Shown here: positions 6,017-12,802 of the stretch, one piece after another | How the letters are laid out: each line of letters opens with the position of its first letter | Position numbering within the stretch: position 1 is the first letter of the stretch | Notes under the pieces: model-generated | Database searches by the model: none | What the model was told of the DNA's origin: nothing | What the model saw: the letters and a program-made list of their open reading frames with translations, nothing else | Assembly: GCA_045801465.1 (NCBI GenBank) | Contig: JBJMSU010000071.1 | Coordinates: 1-14,665, forward strand | Source: DATFWC01 sp045801465 | GTDB lineage: Bacteria; Pseudomonadota; Alphaproteobacteria; Rhizobiales; Xanthobacteraceae | Direction: 5' to 3' | Length of the DNA: 14,665 nt | Program-made: the position numbers and the translations under genes

Positions 6017-6265
6017 TCAAGGGCGTTGTCGGGGAAGCCGTGACAGGCGCCGGTCGGCGCTCGAGCGTGTGGCCAACCTGTTCGATGTCGTAGGTCGTCG
6101 CAGCGTGTAGCTTTGCGTGCGGCCGCAGTTCGTGCAGGCGAAGCCATGCACCTCGAAGGCGCTGCCGAATTCCGGGTGGGGCTCCACCGCGACAAGCCGC
6201 ATCTTGATGCGGCACGCGGCGCAACTCGGACGCAGCGGCGATACAGGCAAGCTTTCCGGCGACAC
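6017..6265 (-). CDS. Small zinc-ribbon-like protein
   Basis: This 82-residue protein has two CxxC pairs, Cys15/Cys18 and Cys44/Cys47, separated by 25 residues. That is the spacing of a compact zinc ribbon. The region between them (IKMRLVAVEPHPEFGSAFEVHGF) looks like beta strands, and the C-terminal third is Arg/Ser/Thr-rich and probably flexible. The GTG start at 6265 is supported by GGGGAG 5 nt upstream. It sits 55 bp upstream of scoA on the same strand, so co-transcription is likely. Similar short CxxC proteins are common as unnamed genes in Hyphomicrobiales. Any role in nucleic-acid binding or metal handling is inference. Confidence 0.7.
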   Translation of the reverse strand: MSPESLPVSPLRPSCAACRIKMRLVAVEPHPEFGSAFEVHGFACTNCGRTQSYTLRRPTTSNRLATRSSADRRLSRLPRQRP

Positions 6266-6311
6266 ACAAACTCCCCGTGAGCCTTGAGGCTATCCGGCCA
6301 ATGCGGGCCGG

Positions 6312-6336
6312 TCTGTTCCGTTCCCGACAGAACAGA
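6312..6336. promoter_or_regulatory. Inverted repeat, candidate operator in a divergent intergenic region
   Basis: TCTGTTC (6312-6318) and GAACAGA (6330-6336) form a perfect inverted repeat with 11 bp between the arms. It lies between the minus-strand zinc-ribbon/scoAB operon and the plus-strand Bug-type binding-protein gene. The size and spacing suit a dimeric regulator. No regulator gene is in the window. Confidence 0.4.
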
Positions 6337-6438
6337 TCACGATGCCGTTGCCTTGCGCCCTTCGCGCGTGCCAGCCTTGCTCTACCGCGCAGGCGGACAT
6401 ACGGCGTTGCGCGCCGGTGAGGGAATGGGAGGACAAAC

Positions 6439-7410
6439 GTGGTCAGGCTGACCAGACGATCGCTGGTGCTCGCCTCCGTGGCGGCGCCGGTCGTGGCCCG
6501 GGCGCAAAGCTGGCCTTCGGGCACGATCAGGCTCGTGGTGCCCTACCCGCCGGCGGGATCGACTGACGCCATGATGCGGCTGGTCCAACCGACGCTGCAG
6601 CAGCGGCTCGGCGCCACAATCATCATCGAAAACCGGGCCGGCGCATCGGGCACGGTCGGCACCGCCGCGGTCGCAAAATCGGCGCCGGACGGCAACACCT
6701 GGCTCATCGTCTTCGACAATCACGCCGCCAATCCGTTCGTGATGCCCAGCCTGCCCTACGACACCGAGAAGGACCTCGACCCGGTACTGTTCATCGGCAC
6801 GGCGCCCTACCTCGTCAGCACCGGCGCCATGAAGCCGTTCAAGACGCTGGCCGACGTGATCGCGGCGGCGAAGGCCGCTCCCGACGCGGTGAGCTATGCC
6901 TCGGTCGGCAGCGGCAGCATCGGCCACTTGGCCATGGTGCTGTTGTCGAAACAGGCGAACGTGAAGCTCACGCACGTTCCGTATCGCGGCGGCGGTCCGG
7001 CCATGAACGACGCGGTCGCCGGCCATGTCGACCTGCTCGTCGGCAGCACAGCATTGTCAATTCCGCAGGTGCAGGCGGGCAAGATCCGGGCCGTCGTGCA
7101 AACCGGCAAGGCGCGCTCGGCCTCCCTGCCCGAGCTGCCGACGGTGAGCGAGAGCGGTTTCCCCGGTTTCGAGGCTTATGCCTGGTGGGGCGTGTTCGCC
7201 CCGCCTGGAACGCCGAAGCCGATGATCGAGCGGTTCGGCGCCGAGATGACGGCGTGCCTGCGTGAGGAGCGGGTGGCCAAGCAGCTCACCGACACGCAGC
7301 AAGTCTCGCTCCTGCTCGGCGGGCCCGAGGAGCTGCGCAAATTCGTGGCCGAGCAGATGCAGGTGTGGGGCGGCGTGGCGCGCGAGAACAACATCAAGGG
7401 CGATACGTAA
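6439..7410 (+). CDS. Bug/TctC-family periplasmic solute-binding protein (orphan)
   Basis: This 323-residue extracytoplasmic binding protein belongs to the tripartite tricarboxylate transporter (Bug) family, which binds carboxylates and other small organic acids. It has a leader with twin Arg at 6-7 (LTRRSLVLASVAA) and a likely cut after residue 22 or 23, so Tat export is possible. Family marks are RLVVPYPPAGSTD (31-43), ENRAGASG, and HVPYRGGGPA in the middle. The GTG start at 6439 is supported by GGAGG 6 nt upstream. No TctA or TctB membrane gene is next to it, as is usual for many Bug proteins. The ligand cannot be read from sequence. Confidence 0.93.
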   Translation: MVRLTRRSLVLASVAAPVVARAQSWPSGTIRLVVPYPPAGSTDAMMRLVQPTLQQRLGATIIIENRAGASGTVGTAAVAKSAPDGNTWLIVFDNHAANPFVMPSLPYDTEKDLDPVLFIGTAPYLVSTGAMKPFKTLADVIAAAKAAPDAVSYASVGSGSIGHLAMVLLSKQANVKLTHVPYRGGGPAMNDAVAGHVDLLVGSTALSIPQVQAGKIRAVVQTGKARSASLPELPTVSESGFPGFEAYAWWGVFAPPGTPKPMIERFGAEMTACLREERVAKQLTDTQQVSLLLGGPEELRKFVAEQMQVWGGVARENNIKGDT

Positions 7411-7411
7411 G

Positions 7412-7429
7412 CCCGCTCACTGAGGCGGG
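7412..7429. terminator. Weak hairpin at a convergent gene junction
   Basis: CCCGC (7412-7416) pairs with GCGGG (7425-7429) right after the binding-protein stop and right before the stop of the convergent small gene. The stem is 5-bp and GC-rich with no U-tract. It may end transcription weakly in either direction. Confidence 0.3.
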
Positions 7430-7663
7430 TCAGCGCGCGACCGGGCTGCCGAGCCAGAGCCGCGGCAGCGCCGCATGCGTCTCGTCGTTCGATTCGGTCG
7501 TCGCCTGGCTCGGCCGCGCGGAGAGGTCATAAAATCTGTCCGGCCCCGGCAGCGCGACGGTGGCGCTGGGGGGCTCGGCGCCGTCGAGCGGCAGCGCGAT
7601 CAAGGCAGATGCCGCGAGTGCACAGGCGGCAAGGAAAATGGCAAGGAGGCGGCTGCCGGTCAT
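7430..7663 (-). CDS. Small exported hypothetical protein
   Basis: This 77-residue protein has a clear hydrophobic leader (about residues 5-25, Leu/Ala-rich after a basic MTGSR) and a short Pro/Ser/Thr-rich mature part with no Cys. The ATG at 7663 is chosen because the leader begins there. A GTG at 7735 would put 24 polar residues in front of the signal and is less likely. The ribosome-binding site is poor (GGGA). I recognise no family. It could be a small periplasmic or anchored protein. Its reality rests on the signal-like sequence and GC-biased codons. Confidence 0.5.
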   Translation of the reverse strand: MTGSRLLAIFLAACALAASALIALPLDGAEPPSATVALPGPDRFYDLSARPSQATTESNDETHAALPRLWLGSPVAR

Positions 7664-7749
7664 TATTGATTCCCATCGAGGCTCGTTCCCGTATAGCGGG
7701 AAGAAGTTTCCAGCTGATTTCCTGCTTTGTTTCACCCAAGCAATTTAGA

Positions 7750-7786
7750 TTAAGGATAGATTAACGAAGGTTGAGAATGAGTTAAC
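7750..7786. promoter_or_regulatory. AT-rich patch with helically phased TTAA repeats
   Basis: GATTAA occurs twice (7748-7753 and 7759-7764) and GTTAAC once (7781-7786), with the TTAA cores 11 and 21 bp apart, that is one and two helical turns. The patch lies in the divergent gap between the small exported-protein gene and the permease operon, in an otherwise GC-rich background, so it is a likely promoter or protein-binding region. Confidence 0.35.
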
Positions 7787-7892
7787 GGCGGGGCGCCGAG
7801 CCCGACGAAGGAGCCCTCGCCTGGCTGCTTGTCGCGGCCCGCCGCGCCGCCCTATTCTGCCCGACCTGTCGATCACCACCATTCCGGCTGCA

Positions 7893-8720
7893 ATGCACGA
7901 CGCTGTCTCTGCACCCGCGCAGGCGGTCGAATTCGCCACCCGGCCGGCGCGCGAGCCGGTTTGGCGGATCGCCGCCCGCACCGCCTTTCCGTTCCTGGTT
8001 GTCGGGGCGCTGTGGGAGCTCGTGGCGCACCTCGGTATTTTCCCGCCGCGACTGTTTCCAACTCTCGAGCAAGTCGCGTCAGCCTGCGTCCGTCTGACCG
8101 CCGAGGGAATCTTGCCGCATCACGCGCTGGATACGGTGATCAGACTCCTGACCGGATTCGTCCTCGCCGCCGTTGCCGGCGTGGCGGTCGGCATCGCCAT
8201 GGGGCGGTCGCGCCTCGCCGAAGACGTCCTGCTGCCGCTGGTGAGCATCGGCGCTCCCATTCCGGGCATCGCCTATGCGCCTTTGTTCCTGCTCTGGTTC
8301 GGCCTCGGCAATCTGTCGGCCGTCCTCCTGGTCGCCTTCGTGTCCGCGTTCCCGATCATCTTCAACACCTGGACGGGCGTGAAGGCCGTAAAGGAGATCT
8401 GGGTGCGCTCGGCGCAGGCCATGGGTGCCGACGACCGGCGGCTGTTTCGTCGGGTGATCCTTCCCGGAGCCTTGCCCTACATCCTGACCGGACTGCGTCT
8501 CGGCCTCGCCCAGGCGTGGCGCATCCTGGTCGGGGTCGAAATGCTGGCAGCGGTTCCCTGGGGGCTCGGCTGGCTGATCTTCGGCGCCCGCGAGTTCCTC
8601 AATACCGACGTCATCCTGGCCGGCGTGGCCGTGATCGGCATCATCGGGCTTGCACTCGAGAAGCTGGTGTTCCAGCGGATCGAAGAATTCACCGTCGTGC
8701 GCTGGGGGATGATGACGTGA
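7893..8720 (+). CDS. ABC transporter permease, SsuC/TauC family
   Basis: This 275-residue inner-membrane permease has about six hydrophobic segments and a polar N-terminus of about 25 residues. The family stretch GAPIPGIAYAPLFLLWFGLG (120-139) is typical of the taurine/sulfonate/nitrate-type permeases. The EAA-like loop that contacts the ATPase lies at about 173-195 (SAQAMGADDRRLFRRVILPG). The ATG at 7893 has no clear Shine-Dalgarno sequence. The gene overlaps the next permease by 4 bp (GTGA), so a heterodimeric channel is likely. No ATPase or binding-protein gene is adjacent; the nearest candidates are 3 kb downstream, beyond pobA. Confidence 0.93.
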   Translation: MHDAVSAPAQAVEFATRPAREPVWRIAARTAFPFLVVGALWELVAHLGIFPPRLFPTLEQVASACVRLTAEGILPHHALDTVIRLLTGFVLAAVAGVAVGIAMGRSRLAEDVLLPLVSIGAPIPGIAYAPLFLLWFGLGNLSAVLLVAFVSAFPIIFNTWTGVKAVKEIWVRSAQAMGADDRRLFRRVILPGALPYILTGLRLGLAQAWRILVGVEMLAAVPWGLGWLIFGAREFLNTDVILAGVAVIGIIGLALEKLVFQRIEEFTVVRWGMMT

Positions 8721-9505
8721 TCGCCACGGAACGCAGCCGATCCATCTGGCGCGCCGCACTGGCGCTCGCCGCGACCGCCGCGGTGTATGAGGCCGTCGCA
8801 CGCAGCGGTTTCTTTCCGCCGGCCTTGCTGCCCACATTGCCGGCAGTGGCACGCGCGCTGGTTGCGACGATCGCCGACGGGACGATGCTCCGCCACGCGT
8901 TTCACACGCTTTACCGCGTATTGTTCGGCTTCGGCATGGCGATCGTGGTCGCGCTCCCGTTGGGAATCATGATGGCGCGGTTTCGCCCGGTGGAGAACTT
9001 CGTCCTGCCGTTGGCAAGCGCGCTGATGCCGATACCGTCGCTTGCCTGGGTGCCGATGTTCATCCTGTGGTTCGGCCTCGGCGACATCACCTCGATCCTC
9101 ATCGTGTTCTATGCCGCGACCTTCCCGCTGCTCCTGAATACCTGGTCGGGCGTGCGTGCCGTCAACCCGCTATGGCTGCGTGCCGCCGGCGCCATGGGGG
9201 CCGACGAACAGGCGCTGTTCTGGAAGGTCATCATTCCGGGCGCCTCCCCCTTCATCATCACCGGCCTACGCCAAGCCTTCCTGCGGTCCTGGATCGCCGT
9301 CGTGGGCGCCGAGATGCTGGCAGCCTCCAATTGGGGATTGGGCTGGGTGATCTTCGATGCCAAGGAATTCCTCAACGCCGACGTGATGGTGGCCTCGCTG
9401 GTCGTCATCGGCGCCATCGGCTTCCTCTTCGAACGGCTGGTGTTCGGCTCGCTGGAGCAGGCCACGGTCCTGCGCTGGGGTATGGTGCGCGCCGCCAAGG
9501 GTTAG
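8717..9505 (+). CDS. ABC transporter permease, SsuC/TauC family (second subunit)
   Basis: This 262-residue permease is paralogous to the gene before it. The same blocks recur: LMPIPSLAWVPMFILWFGLG (103-122), an EAA-like loop at about 156-176 (AAGAMGADEQALFWKVIIPG), and a C-terminal LERW-type end. The GTG at 8717 overlaps the upstream TGA as GTGA, and GGGGGA lies 7 nt before it, so translation is coupled. A 558-codon open frame that begins at 7829 is an accident of frame: only the part from 8717 has permease sequence. The duplication suggests a heterodimeric transmembrane channel. Confidence 0.93.
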   Translation: MIATERSRSIWRAALALAATAAVYEAVARSGFFPPALLPTLPAVARALVATIADGTMLRHAFHTLYRVLFGFGMAIVVALPLGIMMARFRPVENFVLPLASALMPIPSLAWVPMFILWFGLGDITSILIVFYAATFPLLLNTWSGVRAVNPLWLRAAGAMGADEQALFWKVIIPGASPFIITGLRQAFLRSWIAVVGAEMLAASNWGLGWVIFDAKEFLNADVMVASLVVIGAIGFLFERLVFGSLEQATVLRWGMVRAAKG

Positions 9506-9547
9506 AACGGGAGGATTTTCCTCGCATCGGCATCGGGCCCTAGATTA

Positions 9548-10465
9548 TTGTTGGCGCAAGGTTTTCTGAAAAACCGGCGCCCCTTGGCGGGATCCTGGCT
9601 CGAAAGCCTGCAACTAAGTGCCGCCCAGGGCATTTACGAGCAGCACGAAAGGCACCTCGTGGTCGAAGCAGTCGAAATCACCAATGTCCTCGGCCGACCG
9701 TCACCGCCGCATGGCCCGCTGCGGCGGCTGTTACGCAGCACCATTCATCTTCTGTCCTATCGCTTCGTTCTGACCCGCCGCACGACCACGGTCTCGCGCG
9801 CCGCAGGCTTCCGCTTGACCGTTCCACCCACGGTCTTTCATCCCCGCATCTTCATCACCAGCGAGTTCTTCGCCGGCTTCCTCGAACGGCTGGATCTCGC
9901 CGGCAAGCACGTTGCGGAAGTCGGCACCGGCTCGGGAATTCTCGCTCTTGCGGCCGCCAAGGCCGGCGCCGCCCGCGTGGTGGCGATCGACATCAATCCC
10001 AACGCGGCGCGGGCCGCCGGCGCCAACGCGCGGGCGAACGGGTTGGACAGCCGCGTCACGGGCGTTTGCTCGAACCTGCTCTCGGCCATTGCGCCGCGCC
10101 CGCTCTTCGACGTGATCCTGTCGAGCCCGCCGTCCTTCCCGGGCGAGCCGCGCGACCTCGCCGACCGCGCCTGGCATGCCGGACCCGGCTATCGCGATAT
10201 CGCGTCGCTGTTCGATCAGGCGCGCGAGAGGCTTAGCCCCGGCGGCCGCCTGTACGTCCTGCTGTCGTCGGATTCCGACCTCAATGTGCTCGGGACGCTC
10301 ATCGCGCGGGCAGGCTTTCGTGCTCGCCTGGTGGCCGAGCGCTCGATTTTGTTCGAATCCTTCATCCTTTACGAGCTGCGCGCGAGCGACGCAGACATGG
10401 AACAGCTCGAGCAACGGTCTCCGGTGACGGAGCCGCGTCGGCACCCGGCGAAAGCGGACGCGTGA
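9548..10465 (+). CDS. Class I SAM-dependent methyltransferase
   Basis: This is a Rossmann-fold methyltransferase of up to 305 residues. Motif I is EVGTGSGILALAAAKAGA (about 123-140), motif II ends in the acidic AIDINPNAA (about 145-153), and motif IV is DVILSSPPSFPGEP (about 189-202). The SSPP replaces the NPPY/NPPF of N-methylating HemK/PrmC and RsmC enzymes, so the target atom is uncertain. The start is also uncertain. The TTG at 9548 gives the longest form without a Shine-Dalgarno sequence, while GTG at 9659 has AAAGG about 6 nt upstream and would remove 37 residues with poorer codon use. It lies between the permeases and pobA on the same strand. The substrate is unknown. Confidence 0.82.
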   Translation: MLAQGFLKNRRPLAGSWLESLQLSAAQGIYEQHERHLVVEAVEITNVLGRPSPPHGPLRRLLRSTIHLLSYRFVLTRRTTTVSRAAGFRLTVPPTVFHPRIFITSEFFAGFLERLDLAGKHVAEVGTGSGILALAAAKAGAARVVAIDINPNAARAAGANARANGLDSRVTGVCSNLLSAIAPRPLFDVILSSPPSFPGEPRDLADRAWHAGPGYRDIASLFDQARERLSPGGRLYVLLSSDSDLNVLGTLIARAGFRARLVAERSILFESFILYELRASDADMEQLEQRSPVTEPRRHPAKADA

Positions 10466-10597
10466 CCGGCAAAAAGTATCCGCATTCTCCACCCGGAAGG
10501 AACGCAAGTGCTCGCGAGGCGTAGAGCTTGATCACGCCCCGTGCCGGAACGCGCTTGCCAATTTCCCCGGCTGAGCCTTTCCTACCGGCAACGTCCA

Positions 10598-10605
10598 TTA
10601 ATTAA
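10598..10605. promoter_or_regulatory. AT palindrome upstream of pobA
   Basis: TTAATTAA lies 12 bp before the pobA start codon in a GC-rich 152-bp gap. It could be part of a promoter or operator, but no matching -35 element or second half-site is obvious. Confidence 0.2.
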
Positions 10606-10617
10606 GCTCGAGCGACG

Positions 10618-11805
10618 GTGGAAACGGCGACGCGAACGCAAGTGGCGATCATCGGCGGCGGCCCGGCCGGTTTGCTTCTGTCGCATATTCTCGATCGAAA
10701 CGGCATCGACAGCATTGTGCTGGAACGGCAAAGCCGCGCCCACGTGCTGCAGCGGATTCGCGCCGGCGTGCTGGAGGCGGGCACCGTCGAGCTTCTGCGT
10801 GCGGTTGGACTGGGCACGCGAATGGATCGCGAGGGGCACCCCCATGACGGTTCGGCGATTGCCTGGGAGGCACGGCCGCGCTTCTTCATCGACACCAGGA
10901 AGTTCACCGGCCGGGCAATGATGGCCTATGGCCAGACCGCGATCACCGAAGACCTCTATGCGGCCCGTGATGCGGCCGGCGGACAGATCATCGATGAAGC
11001 CGGCAACGTCCGACTGCACGAGCTCACGTCGGACCGACCCTACGTGATCTGCGAGAAGAACGGGTCGACCCGGCGCGTCGACTGCGATTATGTCGCCGGC
11101 TGCGACGGCTATCACGGCGTGAGCCGGCCATCCATACCGGCCTCCGTGCTGAGGACCTATGAGAAGAGCTATCCGTTCGGCTGGCTCGGCATCATGTCGG
11201 AGACACCGCCATATCCGGACCTTTGCTACTGCTATCACAGCCGCGGATTCGCGCTGGCATCCATGCGCAATCCGATGCTGAGCCGTTACTACATCCAGTG
11301 CGAGCTCGACGCGAGCCTTCAGGATTGGCCGGACGACCGCTTCTGGGAGGAATTCAAGGCGCGCTGTCCGCAGGACATGGCCGACAGCATCGTCACCGGC
11401 CCGTCGATCGAAAAATCGATTGCCCCGTTGCGCAGCTTCGTGGCCGAGCCGATGCGTTATGGCCGGTTGTTCCTGGCCGGCGATGCCGCCCATATCGTCC
11501 CCCCGACCGGGGCGAAGGGACTTAACCTGGCGGTCTCGGACGTGTTTTATCTGTCCCGCGCACTGACCGAGTTCTACCGCACGGGGAGAACGCATTATCT
11601 CGATTGCTATTCCGATATGGCGTTGCGTCGCGTATGGGGCGCGGCACGCATGTCCTGGTGGCTGACGACGCTGTTGCACCGCTTTCCCGCCGAGACCCCT
11701 TTTGACCAACAGATGCGGCTGAACCAGTTCGATTATCTGCACAGCTCCGTGCACGCCCAGGCCTCCTTGGCGGAGCAATATGTCGGGCTGCCGTTCGAAG
11801 CGTGA
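10618..11805 (+). CDS. pobA: 4-hydroxybenzoate 3-monooxygenase (FAD)
   Basis: This 395-residue group A flavoprotein monooxygenase hydroxylates 4-hydroxybenzoate to protocatechuate with NAD(P)H and O2. The FAD dinucleotide motif GGGPAG lies at 13-18, the DG motif (CDGYHG) at 162-167 and the GD motif (FLAGDAAHIVPPTGAKG) at 285-301. Compared with the Pseudomonas fluorescens enzyme from memory (offset +3), the substrate residues Tyr201, Ser212, Arg214, Arg220, Tyr222, Pro293 and Tyr385 are kept as Tyr204, Ser215, Arg217, Arg223, Tyr225, Pro296 and Tyr388. The GTG at 10618 gives the expected start, with a weak Shine-Dalgarno sequence. No pobR-like regulator or pca ring-cleavage genes are in view. 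It is flanked by the two halves of an ABC importer. Confidence 0.96.
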   Translation: METATRTQVAIIGGGPAGLLLSHILDRNGIDSIVLERQSRAHVLQRIRAGVLEAGTVELLRAVGLGTRMDREGHPHDGSAIAWEARPRFFIDTRKFTGRAMMAYGQTAITEDLYAARDAAGGQIIDEAGNVRLHELTSDRPYVICEKNGSTRRVDCDYVAGCDGYHGVSRPSIPASVLRTYEKSYPFGWLGIMSETPPYPDLCYCYHSRGFALASMRNPMLSRYYIQCELDASLQDWPDDRFWEEFKARCPQDMADSIVTGPSIEKSIAPLRSFVAEPMRYGRLFLAGDAAHIVPPTGAKGLNLAVSDVFYLSRALTEFYRTGRTHYLDCYSDMALRRVWGAARMSWWLTTLLHRFPAETPFDQQMRLNQFDYLHSSVHAQASLAEQYVGLPFEA

Positions 11806-11843
11806 GCCGGATCTAATACTGCCGACGGTGATTTTGACTCGTC

Positions 11844-11945
11844 ATGCGCGGGCGAGCCGCTATAAGCGGCGAGGGTTGACCCGCGCATCCATCAAGAAGC
11901 ATGAATTGATGCAGTGGGATCGATTGCCGGGACGAGCCCGGCAAT
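11844..11945. repeat. Composite palindromic intergenic repeat
   Basis: There are two modules. The first has outer arms ATGCGCGGG (11844-11852) and CCCGCGCAT (11880-11888) that enclose a smaller hairpin, GCCGCT (11856-11861) / AGCGGC (11865-11870). The second is a perfect 9-bp hairpin, ATTGCCGGG (11923-11931) / CCCGGCAAT (11937-11945). Both arm sequences, with GCGCATCCATC and GGCAATGACGA at their edges, resemble short dispersed elements I recall from Bradyrhizobium-type genomes. It sits between pobA and the ABC ATPase and may act on mRNA ends or stability. Confidence 0.7.
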
Positions 11946-11993
11946 GACGATCAGCGGATCACGAGCCAGAGCCGTTGGGTGTAAGAAGGGCCG

Positions 11994-12755
11994 ATGCCGC
12001 ACATCGAAGTTTGCGACGTCACGCTCGTCTACGACACGCCGGCCGGGCGCGTCCCCGGCGTCGAAGGCGCGAAGTTCAGCATCGAGGCCTCCGAGTTCCT
12101 CTGCCTCGTCGGCCCGAGCGGCTGCGGCAAGTCTACCCTGCTCAACATCATCGCCGGCTTTTTGCCACCGACCGCCGGCGAGATCCGCATCGGCGGCAAG
12201 GCTATCACCGGGCACGGCATGGACCGCGGCATCGTATTCCAGGATTTCGCCCAGCTGTTTCCGTGGCGGACGGCGCTCGGCAATGTGGCCTTCGGCCTGG
12301 AAATGAAAGGCATGGGGAAAGAGGAGCGTGAGCGGATCGCGCTTGAGCAGCTCAAGCTGGTGAAGCTTGAGAAATTCGCCCATGCCTATCCGCATCACCT
12401 CTCGGGCGGGATGCAGCAGCGAGTCGCCATCGCCCGCGCGCTGGCCTACAATCCCTCCGTGCTGCTGATGGATGAGCCGTTTGCCGCGCTCGACGCGCTC
12501 ACCCGCGACGACATGCAGCGGCTCGTCGCCGACGTGTGGCGGGAGACGCGAAAGACGGTGGTCTACGTGACGCACAACGTGGCTGAAGCTGTCTACCTGG
12601 CGGATCGCGTGGTGGTCATGACGCCGCATCCCGGTCGGGTGAAGAGCGAAGTCCCGATCCGGCTGCCGCGGCCGCGCGACTCGCTCAGCGTGGAGTTTCT
12701 CGACTATCAGAAGCAGCTCTTGAGCCACCTCGGCCAGCAGGCCGCGAACGCCTGA
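11994..12755 (+). CDS. ABC transporter ATP-binding protein, SsuB/TauB family
   Basis: This 253-residue cytoplasmic ATPase has every ABC motif intact: Walker A GPSGCGKST (40-48), Q-loop Gln83, signature LSGGMQQ (136-142), Walker B LLMDE (157-161), D-loop ALD (165-167) and H-loop His194. The length and spacing match the nitrate/sulfonate/taurine importer subfamily. The ATG at 11994 has GAAGGG about 3-4 nt upstream. The binding-protein gene follows 47 bp later. No permease is adjacent, so it most likely energises the two SsuC-type permeases at 7893-9505. Confidence 0.95.
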   Translation: MPHIEVCDVTLVYDTPAGRVPGVEGAKFSIEASEFLCLVGPSGCGKSTLLNIIAGFLPPTAGEIRIGGKAITGHGMDRGIVFQDFAQLFPWRTALGNVAFGLEMKGMGKEERERIALEQLKLVKLEKFAHAYPHHLSGGMQQRVAIARALAYNPSVLLMDEPFAALDALTRDDMQRLVADVWRETRKTVVYVTHNVAEAVYLADRVVVMTPHPGRVKSEVPIRLPRPRDSLSVEFLDYQKQLLSHLGQQAANA

Positions 12756-12802
12756 TCAGAAGGCTAAGAACCGCTGCAATCCCTGAAGGAGGAAGACACG
12801 AG

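Noticed and set aside
7829..8716. Long upstream extension of the second permease in its own frame
   Set aside because: The first 296 codons overlap the first permease in another frame and read as Arg/Pro-rich noise; membrane-permease sequence begins at the GTG at 8717.
10582..11778. 398-codon open frame on the minus strand opposite pobA
   Set aside because: It mirrors pobA on the opposite strand, has no recognisable domain, and arises from high-GC codon bias; pobA itself is unmistakable.
11892..12728. 278-codon minus-strand frame opposite the ABC ATPase gene
   Set aside because: Antisense shadow of a gene with all ABC motifs; the His/Arg-rich composition is typical of frame artefacts.
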